Shown piece after piece: positions 15,149 through 23,986 of a DNA stretch of 64,000 bases. The stretch's first letter is position 1; every line of letters starts with the position of its first letter. The DNA comes from Mycolicibacterium malmesburyense (GTDB lineage Bacteria; Actinomycetota; Actinomycetes; Mycobacteriales; Mycobacteriaceae). The position numbers and the translations under genes were made by a program. The stretch lies in the NCBI RefSeq assembly GCF_001050015.1, contig NZ_CVTB01000258.1, positions 1-64,000 of the forward strand. Reading direction: 5' to 3'. The notes under the pieces were generated by a model. The model saw only the letters and a program-made list of their open reading frames with translations. It was not told where the DNA came from and searched no databases.

Positions 15149-16138
15149 ATGAGGGTGCTGTTGACCGGCGGGACCGGTTTCGTCGGGGCGTGGACGGCCA
15201 AGGCCGTGGCCGATGCGGGCCACCAGGTGAGGTTCCTGGTGCGCGATCCCGCGCGGTTGGAGACAAGCGCCGCCAAGATCGGCGTCGCGACCGACGACTA
15301 CGCCGTCGGTGACATCGCCGACGCGGAGTCGACCGCTGCGGCGATGGAGGATTGCGACGCCGTAATTCATTCGGCGGCAATGGTTTCAGTCGATCCACGG
15401 CAGGCCGACAAGATGCTGCGGACCAACCTCGACGGCGCCCACAATGTGCTCGGCGTAGCGGCCGATCGCGGCCTCGACCCGATCATTCACGTCTCCAGCT
15501 TCACGGCGCTGTTCAACCCGAACTGCAATCTGTTGCACGCCGACCTCCCCGTGGTCGGCGGCGCCGACGGCTACGGGAAATCGAAGGCGGAGGTGGAGAA
15601 GTACGCGCGCGGCCTGCAGGATGCGGGTGCGCCGGTGAGCATCACGTACCCCGGCATGGTGCTCGGGCCACCGGCCGGTAACCAGTTCGGCGAAGCGGCA
15701 GAAGGTGTTCAGGCGGCGGTGCAGATGCGCGGAGTGCCCGGTCGCGGCGCCGCGTGGATCGTGGTCGACGTTCGCGACCTGGCCGCATTGCATGCGGCAT
15801 TGCTCGAGCCGGGGCAGGGCCCGCGCCGATACATGGCGGGCGGCAAGCGAGTTCCGATCGCCGACCTGGCGACGATGATCGGGAAGGCGGCGAACACGAC
15901 GCTGCGGGTGTACCCGGTGCCGGACTCCGTATTGCGCAACATCGGAAGGGTTGTCGACGTGGTCGGGCCGCTCCTGCCGTTCGACGCACCGGTGACCGCG
16001 GCGGCGATGCAGTACTACACACAGATGCCGTGCTCCGACGATTCGCCGAGCGAGACCGAACTCGGTATCTCGTACCGCGATCCGCAGGAAACGCTGGCGG
16101 ACACCGTTTCCGGGCTGAAACAGGTGGGCAGGTTGTGA
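15149..16138 (+). CDS. NAD(P)-dependent epimerase / extended SDR
   Basis: This 329-residue extended SDR opens with VLLTGGTGFVGAWTAKAV. An acidic residue set follows (VGDIADAES), then a catalytic-type YGKSKAEVE and the substrate-domain segment SITYPGMVLGPPAGN. Such proteins include epimerases, 3-beta-HSD-like and dihydroflavonol-reductase-like enzymes; the reaction here cannot be fixed. GGAGG lies eight bases before ATG 15149. It follows another SDR in the same orientation 64 bases upstream. Confidence 0.8.
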   Translation: MRVLLTGGTGFVGAWTAKAVADAGHQVRFLVRDPARLETSAAKIGVATDDYAVGDIADAESTAAAMEDCDAVIHSAAMVSVDPRQADKMLRTNLDGAHNVLGVAADRGLDPIIHVSSFTALFNPNCNLLHADLPVVGGADGYGKSKAEVEKYARGLQDAGAPVSITYPGMVLGPPAGNQFGEAAEGVQAAVQMRGVPGRGAAWIVVDVRDLAALHAALLEPGQGPRRYMAGGKRVPIADLATMIGKAANTTLRVYPVPDSVLRNIGRVVDVVGPLLPFDAPVTAAAMQYYTQMPCSDDSPSETELGISYRDPQETLADTVSGLKQVGRL

Positions 16139-16207
16139 TGAGGCCCTCACGCGAGCAGAGAAAGTTTGAAGGTTTCAGCAACTCGCTGAGGTGGTAGTCC
16201 ACAGAAC

Positions 16208-16585
16208 ATGAACGTGAAACTGACGAAGATGATGCCCCTGATGTTCTCGGGCGCCGCGGCAGTTGCGATCGCCGTGGCGCCGGTGGCCGCCGCGCAGCCG
16301 GCGCCTCCGCCCTGTCTGAACGCCGACGGTACCCCGTGTGCCGGTGTCGGCAACATCGATGCCTCACCCGGTGGCGGCGCCGATGTGAACGTCCCCGGTG
16401 GCCCGCAGGGCTCCGCTGACGGTGGCGGCGCTTCGGGTGTAATCCCTGGTGGCCCCGGCGGTTCGGCCGGACCCGGCGGTGCGAGCGGCGTGCTGGCCCC
16501 GAACGGACCCGGCGGCACCGCCGGACCCGGTGGTGCGAGCGGATGCCTGCCGAACGTCGGCTGCATCAACATCCCCGCCCCGTAA
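16208..16585 (+). CDS. secreted Gly-rich protein with collagen-like repeats
   Basis: This 125-residue protein has a signal peptide (residues 1-28, cleavage after VAAA-Q). Two short cysteine-containing flanks (PPPCLNADGTPC and SGCLPNVGCIN) enclose a Gly-rich core with GGASGV and GGPGGSAGPGG-type repeats. The four cysteines may form disulfides outside the membrane. It resembles other small exported mycobacterial proteins and shows no PE domain. A strong terminator hairpin follows at 16616. Confidence 0.7.
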   Translation: MNVKLTKMMPLMFSGAAAVAIAVAPVAAAQPAPPPCLNADGTPCAGVGNIDASPGGGADVNVPGGPQGSADGGGASGVIPGGPGGSAGPGGASGVLAPNGPGGTAGPGGASGCLPNVGCINIPAP

Positions 16586-16615
16586 TCACTAGCTAGCTTC
16601 ATCTAGCGCCCAGCC

Positions 16616-16651
16616 ACGCGGCGCACGCTTCTCGGTGAGCGTGCGCCGCGT
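16616..16651 (+). terminator. terminator of the Gly-rich secreted gene
   Basis: Bases 16616-16629 pair perfectly with 16638-16651 (14 pairs, very GC-rich) around an eight-base loop. TGCTTTGTCT follows. It lies 31 bases after the stop codon. Confidence 0.75.
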
Positions 16652-16782
16652 TGCTTTGTCTGGGGGCTTTCCGGGCCATGGCGGCCCGCCGGCCACTTGT
16701 GCCTCACTGGTCACAGTGGCCACCATCAAGCCGGTGACGGGTCGAAACAGCCCGGACCAACGAAGCAAGCGGATGCATCCTT

Positions 16783-16810
16783 TTGACATTCTGTTGGGTT
16801 TTCCTAACAC
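16783..16810 (+). promoter_or_regulatory. promoter giving a near-leaderless XRE mRNA
   Basis: TTGACA (16783-16788), a 16-base spacer and TAACAC (16805-16810) form a plausible sigma-A promoter. The start point would fall at about 16816-16819, at the GTG chosen for the downstream gene, which has no Shine-Dalgarno sequence. Leaderless mRNAs are common in mycobacteria. Confidence 0.5.
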
Positions 16811-16818
16811 TGTGTTGT

Positions 16819-17130
16819 GTGAGTCCGGTGAGAAGGGGCAAAACGCTCCCAATCCACAATCGCATCGGTGTCCTGCGTGCCGAGCGTCGCATGACGCGCG
16901 CCGAGCTCGCCGCGCTGATCGACGTGAACCCGCAGACGGTCGGCGCGCTCGAGCGCGGCGACCACTATCCGAGCCTGGACCTGGCATTCCGTATCTGCGA
17001 CGTCTTCGGTCTGCCCGTCGAGGCGGTGTTCTCCCGCACGGAGTTCACTCCGCTGTCCACCGAGCTGTACCGCAGGAGCACCCCACCACAAGGAGGCGAG
17101 CACGATGCCCGAGTCGACCCGGCAAGCTGA
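16819..17130 (+). CDS. XRE-family transcriptional regulator
   Basis: This protein of about 103 residues consists mainly of a Cro/CI helix-turn-helix: IGVLRAERRMTRAELAALIDV, NPQTVGALERGDHYPSLDLAFRICDVFGLPVEAVF. It belongs to the YozG-like small XRE type often paired with a membrane protein. GTG 16819 fits leaderless initiation; GTG 16828 is possible. The 3' end overlaps the next gene by 26 bases, so regulator and membrane protein are cotranscribed. Confidence 0.75.
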   Translation: MSPVRRGKTLPIHNRIGVLRAERRMTRAELAALIDVNPQTVGALERGDHYPSLDLAFRICDVFGLPVEAVFSRTEFTPLSTELYRRSTPPQGGEHDARVDPAS

Positions 17131-17662
17131 GCGGACCTTGATCGACCGCTATCAGGACTATCGCACCCGGCGGTTCCTCAAACACGAACGTACGTACGCC
17201 AATTCGCTACCGCGGTGGCGTACCCAACGCCGGCGCCGGACGCTCGTCGCCGTCCTGGCGGCGGCGCTCGCCGTCATGCTCTGTGTCAGTGTGGTGTGCG
17301 CCTTCGGTTTTCGACAGGCCGCCCTGGTCTGGTTGCCTGCGACCCTGGTCTTCTTCCCGGCCTTCGTCATGTTGCAGATCGTGTCCGGCAGGCAGGGCGA
17401 CGCCCCGAAGAGCGTGCTCGACGAGTACGAGATCCAGCAGCGCAACAGCGCGCGATCGATCGGGCTGACGGTGACGCAGAACCTTCTGCTGGTGCCGATC
17501 TTCTACCTGATCATCTTCGCGACGCAGATGAGAACGGCCGACGCGGAGTCCGTGCGCGACATGGCGTACGCCGGGGGTCTGATGGCGCTGGTTGCGCTGA
17601 TGATCGGCGGATGCCTGCCCGTCATGATCCTCGGCTGGAGTCGGCCTGACGCCGACGAGTGA
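17105..17662 (+). CDS. membrane protein paired with the XRE regulator
   Basis: This 185-residue protein has a basic cytoplasmic N-terminus (RRRR near residue 40) and four hydrophobic helices, around residues 47-66, 70-92, 120-140 and 155-175. AGGAGG at 17091-17096 lies eight bases before ATG 17105, inside the regulator gene. No enzymatic family is recognised. The XRE/membrane pairing suggests that the regulator controls, or responds to, this protein. Confidence 0.65.
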   Translation: MPESTRQAERTLIDRYQDYRTRRFLKHERTYANSLPRWRTQRRRRTLVAVLAAALAVMLCVSVVCAFGFRQAALVWLPATLVFFPAFVMLQIVSGRQGDAPKSVLDEYEIQQRNSARSIGLTVTQNLLLVPIFYLIIFATQMRTADAESVRDMAYAGGLMALVALMIGGCLPVMILGWSRPDADE

Positions 17663-17735
17663 ACAGGGCGAGATTCCCTGCGCGGGTAGAGTTGTCGGTC
17701 AGAGTCGTCGACCGGAGTCGAAGGAGGGAACAACG

Positions 17736-18101
17736 ATGCTCGCCCTGACCACTTGGATCGGAGGACTGCTCGTCGCGACAGGGGTGATCGCCTACATCGT
17801 GAGCGGAGCGGTCAGCATCACCGCTCTGATCCCCGCCTTCGTCGGTGTCCTCCTGCTCGTCGCCGCCCTCATCGGGCGTCGATCCGACCGGACCCACAAG
17901 CCCGCGATGCACGCGGCGCTCGTGATCGCGTTGCTGGCCGCGCTGGGTGCGCTGCGCAACGTGATCGGTCTCGGGGCCGTGTTCGCGGGTACGGCCGAGC
18001 GGCCCGCCGCGGTCATCACCAGCACCATCATGTTCGTTCTGCTGCTGGTGTACCTGATCGCCGGGGTGCGGTCGTTCGTGCGGGCGCGCGCCGCGCGTTG
18101 A
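17736..18101 (+). CDS. small four-helix membrane protein
   Basis: This 121-residue protein is almost all hydrophobic, with four helices and short charged loops (GRRSDRTHKP between helices 2 and 3). GAAGGAGGG lies about eight bases before ATG 17736. It is conserved-looking but has no recognised function. It ends one base before the converging pgi stop codon, with no room for a separate terminator. Confidence 0.65.
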   Translation: MLALTTWIGGLLVATGVIAYIVSGAVSITALIPAFVGVLLLVAALIGRRSDRTHKPAMHAALVIALLAALGALRNVIGLGAVFAGTAERPAAVITSTIMFVLLLVYLIAGVRSFVRARAAR

Positions 18102-18102
18102 C

Positions 18103-19761
18103 TCAGGCGGGTCGTCCGCGCTCGCTGCGGTATCGGCCCACCAGCGCGTCGGTCGACGAGTCGGACTGTTCGGCGGGCGAGTTGTCGCCGGTGATGACCG
18201 GCAGCAGCGCCTTGGCCTGGGTCTTGCCGAGTTCGACACCCCACTGATCGAACGAGTCGATACCCCAGATGACTCCCTCGGTGAACACCTGATGCTCGTA
18301 GAGCGCGATCAGCTGGCCGAGCGCCGACGGGGTGAGTCGGGTCGCGAGGATCGACGTGGTGGGCCGGTTTCCCGGCATCACCTTGTGCGGCACCACATTC
18401 GGCGGTGTGCCTTCAGCGGCGATCTCCTCGGCGGTCTTGCCGAACGCCAGTACCTGCGTCTGCGCGAAGAAGTTGCTCATCAGCAGGTCGTGCATGCTTC
18501 CCTCACCGTCCGCGGTCGGCAGATCGTCCGTGGGTTGTGAGAAGGCGATGAAGTCGGCCGGCACCAGTCGCGTGCCCTGGTGCAGCAGTTGGTAGAACGC
18601 GTGTTGGCCGTTGGTTCCCGGCTCGCCCCAGAAGATCTCGCCGGTGCTCGTCGTGACCGGCGAGCCGTCGGCGCGCACCGACTTGCCGTTGGACTCCATC
18701 GTGAGCTGTTGCAGATACGCGGCGAACCGGGCCAGATCGTTCGAATACGGCAGCACCGCACGGGTTTCCGCGCCAAAGAACTCGTTGTACCACAGCCCGA
18801 TCAGCCCGAGCAGCACCGGAACGTTCGATTCCAATGGCGCCGTGCGGAAGTGCTCGTCGAGGATGTGAAACCCCGACAGGAATTCGGCGAACCGCTCGCG
18901 TCCGATCACCGCCATCACGCTCAGCCCGATCGCGCTGTCGACCGAATAGCGGCCGCCCACCCAGTCCCAGAACCCGAACATGTTCTCGGTGTTGATGCCG
19001 AAGTCGTCGACCAGCTTCTTGTTGGTCGAAACCGCCACGAAATGCCGTGACACCGCGGCATCGCCGAGCGCATCGGTGAGCCAGCGGCGCGCCGCCGTCG
19101 CGTTGGTCAACGTCTCGAGTGTCGAGAACGTCTTCGATGCGACGATGAAAAGCGTTGTCGCGGGGTCGAGTCCGTCGAGTTTGGCCACCAAGTCCGCCGG
19201 GTCGACGTTCGACACGAAGCGCGCCGAGATGCCCGCGTCGGCGTAGTGGCGCAACGCGAGGGTAACCATGGCCGGGCCGAGGTCGGACCCGCCGATGCCG
19301 ATGTTGACGACGGTTTTGATGGCCTCACCCGTCGCGCCGGTCCACTCGCCGCTGCGCAACCGGTCGGTGAAGTCGCCCATCTTGTCGAGCACCTCGTGCA
19401 CGTCGGCGACGACGTCCTGCCCGTCGACGACCAGCTCCGCTCCGCGCGGTAACCGCAGGGCGGTGTGCAGAACGGCGCGGTCCTCGGAGGTGTTGATGTG
19501 CACACCGGAGAACATCGCGTCGCGCTTCTGCTCCAGGCGCGCGGTGCGGGCCAGATCCACCAGCAGCTCGAGCGTCTCGCGCGTGACCCGGTGCTTGCTG
19601 TAGTCGACGTAGAGGTCGCCGACCGTCGCCGCCAACTCGGCGCCGCGCGCCGGATCCTCGGCGAACAACTCGCGCAGGTGTTTCGCGCCCACCTCATCGT
19701 GATGCCGTTGCAGCGCCTGCCAGGCCGGAGTCGAGGCGATATCGGGTATCTGGGCACTCAT
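18103..19761 (-). CDS. pgi: glucose-6-phosphate isomerase
   Basis: This 552-residue enzyme interconverts glucose-6-phosphate and fructose-6-phosphate. Family signatures are clear: [55 protein letters not shown], the catalytic Glu/His region NGKSVRADG and [18 protein letters not shown], and [14 protein letters not shown] near the C-terminus. Length is standard. The ATG at 19761 is followed by MSAQIPDI. It matches Rv0946c in the M. tuberculosis order (from memory). Confidence 0.97.
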   Translation of the reverse strand: MSAQIPDIASTPAWQALQRHHDEVGAKHLRELFAEDPARGAELAATVGDLYVDYSKHRVTRETLELLVDLARTARLEQKRDAMFSGVHINTSEDRAVLHTALRLPRGAELVVDGQDVVADVHEVLDKMGDFTDRLRSGEWTGATGEAIKTVVNIGIGGSDLGPAMVTLALRHYADAGISARFVSNVDPADLVAKLDGLDPATTLFIVASKTFSTLETLTNATAARRWLTDALGDAAVSRHFVAVSTNKKLVDDFGINTENMFGFWDWVGGRYSVDSAIGLSVMAVIGRERFAEFLSGFHILDEHFRTAPLESNVPVLLGLIGLWYNEFFGAETRAVLPYSNDLARFAAYLQQLTMESNGKSVRADGSPVTTSTGEIFWGEPGTNGQHAFYQLLHQGTRLVPADFIAFSQPTDDLPTADGEGSMHDLLMSNFFAQTQVLAFGKTAEEIAAEGTPPNVVPHKVMPGNRPTTSILATRLTPSALGQLIALYEHQVFTEGVIWGIDSFDQWGVELGKTQAKALLPVITGDNSPAEQSDSSTDALVGRYRSERGRPA

Positions 19762-19889
19762 GAAGACGACCCTAATGCGGGCCAGCGATCGCGACCGTGC
19801 GCTCAGGACGAAGCTTCCGCCAATTTTTCACGCCGGCCGCACGTTCGACGACTGTGATTGAGCATCCGGCGGGGGTGTAATACAGAGTT

Positions 19890-21338
19890 ATGGATACCGC
19901 GAAGCTGCTCTCGTCAGTGCCCACCGGACTGTGGATCGGCGGTGAGGAACGCGAGGCCTCGTCCACCTTCGACGTGCTCGACCCCTCCGACGATCAGGTT
20001 CTGGCCTCGGTCGGCAACGCGACCGCCGACGATGCGATCGCCGCACTCGACGCGGCCTGCGCGGTCCAGGCCGAGTGGGCGGCCACCGCGCCGCGCGAAC
20101 GGGGGGAGATCCTGCGCGCGGTGTTCGAGAAGATCACCGAACGCGCCGAGGACATCGCCACGTTGATGACCCTCGAGATGGGCAAGGTCCTGCGCGAGAG
20201 CATGGGTGAAGTCACCTACGGCGGCGAGTTCTTTCGTTGGTTCTCCGAAGAGGCGGTGCGCGTCGCCGGTCGCTACACGCACAGCCCCGCGGGCAGCGGT
20301 CGCGTTCTGGTCGCCAAACAGCCCGTCGGCCCCTGCTATGCGATCACGCCGTGGAACTTCCCGCTGGCGATGGGCACCCGCAAGATCGGCCCCGCCTTCG
20401 CCGCCGGCTGCACCATGATCGTCAAGCCCGCGCAGGAGACGCCGCTGACGATGCTGCTGCTGGCCAAGCTGATGGATGAGGCCGGCCTGCCCAAGGGCGT
20501 GCTGTCGGTGCTGCCGACGAAGAGCCCCGGCGACGTCACCGCCGCGCTGATCGACGACGGACGGCTGCGCAAGCTGACCTTCACCGGCTCCACCGGCGTC
20601 GGTAAGGCGCTGGTCAAACAATCGGCCGACAAACTGCTGCGCACGTCGATGGAACTGGGTGGCAACGCCCCGTTCGTGGTTTTCGACGATGCCGACGTCG
20701 ACGCCGCGGTCGAGGGCGCCATCCTGGCCAAGATGCGCAACGGCGGCGAGGCATGCACGGCGGCCAACCGCTTCCACGTCGCGAACTCGGTGCGCGAGGA
20801 ATTCACCGACAAACTGGTCAAGCGGATGAGCGAGTTCACCCTCGGCAAGGGCATCGACGAATCGGCCACGCTCGGGCCGCTGATCAACGCCAAACAGGTC
20901 GCCACGGTCGAGGACCTGGTCTCCGACGCGGTGTCGCGCGGCGCGACGGTCGCGATCGGCGGGGTGGCTCCCGGCGGGCCGGGCAACTTCTATCCGGCCA
21001 CGGTGCTGGCCGACGTGCCCGCCGACGCCCGCATCCTCAAGGAGGAGGTGTTCGGCCCCGTCGCCCCGATCACCGGGTTCGACACCGAGGAAGAAGGCAT
21101 CGCGGCGGCCAACGACACCGAATACGGGCTGGCGGCCTACATCTACACCCGGTCGCTCGACCGTGCGCTGCGCGTCGCGGAGGCGATCGAATCGGGCATG
21201 GTCGGCATCAACCGCGGCGTGATCTCCGACCCGGCAGCACCGTTCGGCGGCGTCAAGGAATCCGGCTTCGGACGTGAGGGCGGATTCGAGGGCATGGAGG
21301 AGTACCTCGAGGTCAAGTACATCGCGTTGACGAAGTAA
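19890..21338 (+). CDS. NAD(P)+-dependent succinate-semialdehyde dehydrogenase-type aldehyde dehydrogenase
   Basis: This 482-residue aldehyde dehydrogenase is most like GabD-type enzymes that oxidise succinate semialdehyde to succinate. Visible features are the cofactor site ITPWNFPLAM, FTGSTGVGKALV, the catalytic Glu in MELGGNAPFVVF and the nucleophile Cys-289 in GGEACTAANR. The C-terminal APFGGVKESGFGREGG is typical of the subfamily. Another semialdehyde could be the true substrate. It starts at ATG 19890, divergent from pgi across 128 bases. Confidence 0.88.
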   Translation: MDTAKLLSSVPTGLWIGGEEREASSTFDVLDPSDDQVLASVGNATADDAIAALDAACAVQAEWAATAPRERGEILRAVFEKITERAEDIATLMTLEMGKVLRESMGEVTYGGEFFRWFSEEAVRVAGRYTHSPAGSGRVLVAKQPVGPCYAITPWNFPLAMGTRKIGPAFAAGCTMIVKPAQETPLTMLLLAKLMDEAGLPKGVLSVLPTKSPGDVTAALIDDGRLRKLTFTGSTGVGKALVKQSADKLLRTSMELGGNAPFVVFDDADVDAAVEGAILAKMRNGGEACTAANRFHVANSVREEFTDKLVKRMSEFTLGKGIDESATLGPLINAKQVATVEDLVSDAVSRGATVAIGGVAPGGPGNFYPATVLADVPADARILKEEVFGPVAPITGFDTEEEGIAAANDTEYGLAAYIYTRSLDRALRVAEAIESGMVGINRGVISDPAAPFGGVKESGFGREGGFEGMEEYLEVKYIALTK

Positions 21339-21396
21339 CTCGACACGCCGCCGCGCCTGCGCCCGCACGTCCGCTCGCGCGGGCAAGATTTCGCAA

Positions 21397-23400
21397 GTGA
21401 ATGCGCGTCGCTCCGTCGCGCCCGCTGATCGCCGCCCGCTGTCAGTACGTCCCTCCTCGCGCGCGCATCGGCGTGGCGCGATCCCCGCCCTCGACGGCAT
21501 CCGCGCCGTCGCCGTCGCCCTCGTGCTCGCCGACCACGGCGGCATCCCCGGCGTCGACGGCGGCTTCCTCGGCGTCGACGTGTTCTTCGTGCTCAGCGGA
21601 TTCCTGATCACCTCGCTGCTGCTCGACGAGCACGCCCGCACCGGCCGAATCCGGCTGCGGGACTTCTGGATCCGTCGCGCCCGCCGACTGCTGCCCGCCC
21701 TGTTGGTGATGGTGCTGGCGGTGGTGGCCGCGCGCGGGTTCTTCTCGACGGAGGCGATCGCCAACCTGCGCGACGACGCCGTCGCCTCGTTCTTCTGGGT
21801 GGCCAACTGGGCGTTCGTCGCGCAGCGCACCGACTACTTTTCGCAGGGCGCACCACCGTCGCCCCTTCAGCACACCTGGTCGCTGGGGGTCGAGGAACAG
21901 TACTACCTGATCTGGCCGCTGCTGCTGATCGCCGTCGCGTTCGTTTTCTGCCGGCGCAATCCGACACATCTGCGATGGGCGGTGTTGGGTCTGGCCACCG
22001 TGGGTGCGGCGGCCTCGGCGGCGGCGGCGATCGTCTTCGTCGACGAGGCGACGCTCAACCGGGTCTACTTCGGCACCGACACCCGCGCGCAGGCACTGCT
22101 CGTCGGCGCGGCGGCGGCCGCCCTGCTCGTGCGGGACTGGACCACGGTGACGCTCGCCGGACCGGTGATCCGAACGCGGTGGCTGCGGTGGGTGGCCCGG
22201 GCGGTGTCCGTGGTCGGCCTCGTCGTGCTGGGCTTCGCGGTGCACCTGGCAACCGGCAGCGTCGGCGACTTCCACAAGGGTCTGTTGATCATCGTCGCCC
22301 TGGCCGCTGCCGGCGTGGTCGGCGCCGTCGCGCTGGACCAGGAGGGCCCCGTCGCGCGGGTGTTGGCGTGGCGGCCGCTGGTGTGGCTGGGCGCGATCTC
22401 GTACGGCGTCTACCTGTGGCACTGGCCGATCTTTCTGGCGATCAACGGCGAGCGCACCGGGTGGTCCGGCTGGTCGCTGTTCGCGCTGAGGTGCGCGGCG
22501 ACGCTCGCGGTGGCCGCGTTGTCGTGGTGGTTGCTCGAACAACCCATCCGGCGCTGGCGCCCGGTGATCGTGCCGATGCTGCCGCTGGCCGGCGCGACGG
22601 CCGCGACCGCGGCGGTGATCACGATGACCGTGCTGCCGGTCGGGGTGACCCCCGGTGGTCCTCCGCAGGAGGAGCCGAGCATCGACTCCGCCGCGCTGAT
22701 CGGACCCGAGGTGCCGGTCGAAGTCCGACGTCCTACCGCACGCGATCCCGGCACCAGGACGGTCGCGGTGTTCGGCGACTCCGTGGCCTGGACGTTGATG
22801 CGCTACCTCCCGGAGACGCCCGGGCTGGCGTTCACCAACCACACGATGATCGGGTGCGGCATCGCGCGCGGCGGCCCCTATCGCTACGTCGGGCAGACGC
22901 TGAACCAGAAGCCGGTATGCGATACGTGGCCGAGCCGGTGGGCCGAGCGTGTCAAGCACGAGCGTCCCGACGTGGTGCTGCTGATCGTGGGCCGGTGGGA
23001 GGTCGTCGACCGGATGAACGAGGGCCGGTGGACACACGTCGGCGAGTCGACGTACGACGCCTATCTGCGCTCCGAGCTCAACCGCGCGCTCGACATCCTC
23101 TCCTCGACCGGCGCACGCGTCGTCGTCACGACCGAGCCGTACAACCGCCGCGCCGAGAAACGCGACGGCAGCCTGTACCCGGAGGACGATCCCGACCGGG
23201 TCGACGACTGGAATGCGTTGCTGCGCAGCGCGGTCAAGTACCGGTCGAACGTCACCGTGCTCGATCTGAACCGCAAGCTCGGCCCGAACGGCGGCTACAC
23301 CAACTGGATCGACGGCATCCGCATCCGCAGCGACGGGGTGCACCCCACGCCGGAAGCGGTCGAGTGGTTGATGCCGTGGTTGACCGATGCGCTGCGCTGA
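21397..23400 (+). CDS. OatA-like acyltransferase with C-terminal SGNH domain
   Basis: This 667-residue protein has an N-terminal acyltransferase-3 domain with about ten membrane helices (PALDGIRAVAVALVLADHGG, then GVDVFFVLSGFLITSLLL). A C-terminal extracytoplasmic SGNH hydrolase-like domain follows, with VAVFGDSVAWTLM (Ser block) and SDGVHPTPEAVEWL (catalytic Asp/His). This two-domain architecture transfers O-acyl groups to cell-wall polysaccharides or glycolipids, the first domain moving acyl groups across the membrane and the SGNH domain attaching them. The acceptor is unknown. GTG 21397 is the likely start. A long hairpin follows. Confidence 0.85.
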   Translation: MNARRSVAPADRRPLSVRPSSRAHRRGAIPALDGIRAVAVALVLADHGGIPGVDGGFLGVDVFFVLSGFLITSLLLDEHARTGRIRLRDFWIRRARRLLPALLVMVLAVVAARGFFSTEAIANLRDDAVASFFWVANWAFVAQRTDYFSQGAPPSPLQHTWSLGVEEQYYLIWPLLLIAVAFVFCRRNPTHLRWAVLGLATVGAAASAAAAIVFVDEATLNRVYFGTDTRAQALLVGAAAAALLVRDWTTVTLAGPVIRTRWLRWVARAVSVVGLVVLGFAVHLATGSVGDFHKGLLIIVALAAAGVVGAVALDQEGPVARVLAWRPLVWLGAISYGVYLWHWPIFLAINGERTGWSGWSLFALRCAATLAVAALSWWLLEQPIRRWRPVIVPMLPLAGATAATAAVITMTVLPVGVTPGGPPQEEPSIDSAALIGPEVPVEVRRPTARDPGTRTVAVFGDSVAWTLMRYLPETPGLAFTNHTMIGCGIARGGPYRYVGQTLNQKPVCDTWPSRWAERVKHERPDVVLLIVGRWEVVDRMNEGRWTHVGESTYDAYLRSELNRALDILSSTGARVVVTTEPYNRRAEKRDGSLYPEDDPDRVDDWNALLRSAVKYRSNVTVLDLNRKLGPNGGYTNWIDGIRIRSDGVHPTPEAVEWLMPWLTDALR

Positions 23401-23409
23401 CGCGAGGGC

Positions 23410-23458
23410 GATTTCGGTGCGCTACCTATCGTTGAGCGACTGGTAGTGCACCGAAATC
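23410..23458. terminator. long hairpin between convergent genes
   Basis: Bases 23410-23426 pair with 23442-23458 over 17 positions with one G-T wobble, around a 15-base loop. The right arm runs into the stop codon of the converging chorismate mutase gene. It lies nine bases after the acyltransferase stop and should terminate both genes. Confidence 0.7.
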
Positions 23459-23723
23459 ACTGGTGACCGAGGCGGCCGCGGCCCAGACGCAGCAACAGCA
23501 TCGCGAGGTCTTTGCCCTCGGGGCCGAGTTCGCTGTACCGCTCGATGACCTTCATCTCGCGGCTGTGCACCAGGCGGGTCCCGCCGGAGGCCATCCGCGC
23601 CTTGCCGATCAGTTTGGACACCTCGGTACGGCGCTTCACGGCGTCAAGGATCTCGGCGTCGAGCCGGTCGATCTCCCGGCGCAGGTCATCGATATCGGGC
23701 ACAGTCTCGGTTTCGGTCGTCAT
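23457..23723 (-). CDS. intracellular chorismate mutase (AroQ-delta type)
   Basis: This protein of about 88 residues is a single AroQ domain: DIDDLRREIDRLDAEILDAVKRR, EVSKLIGKARMASGGTRLVHSREMKVIERY and a C-terminal LLLRLGRGRLGH. It converts chorismate to prephenate for Phe/Tyr synthesis. In M. tuberculosis the counterpart Rv0948c is weakly active alone and is activated by complexing with DAHP synthase, and the C-terminal RLGRGRLGH stretch takes part; the same tail is here. ATG 23723 or GTG 23732 may be used. uvrD1 is divergent. Confidence 0.9.
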   Translation of the reverse strand: MTTETETVPDIDDLRREIDRLDAEILDAVKRRTEVSKLIGKARMASGGTRLVHSREMKVIERYSELGPEGKDLAMLLLRLGRGRLGHQ

Positions 23724-23986
23724 GGGTTTCACCGCCTCGGTGTGTGGGGTCCTGGTCTCATCCGGTCCTGGGCCTCACACAAGAGACGAGCCGCGGTTCG
23801 AGAACGGAACCGCGGGGCTCTTGGGAAGCAGCTAGACCACGGGCGCCGCAAATCGGCACCTGTAGATAAATCGCTGTTTGCTGAGCACGGGACAAAGTGT
23901 GCCACCAAACGCCGGGCCAGCGCAAAGCCCCGTGCGGCGGTTCGGCCGCGGGAGTGTCCCTGCGCAGCGGTAAGTTCGACACTGAC

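Noticed and set aside
16208..16585. Gly-rich protein as a PE-PGRS family member
   Set aside because: There is no PE domain; the N-terminus is a classical signal peptide and the repeat is short.
19914..21830. 638-codon minus-strand frame opposite the aldehyde dehydrogenase
   Set aside because: Shadow frame; the opposite strand encodes an intact dehydrogenase with catalytic Cys and Glu.
21442..23343. 633-codon open frame on the minus strand opposite the acyltransferase
   Set aside because: Low-complexity Arg/Gln/His-rich translation, antisense to a well-supported membrane/SGNH protein.
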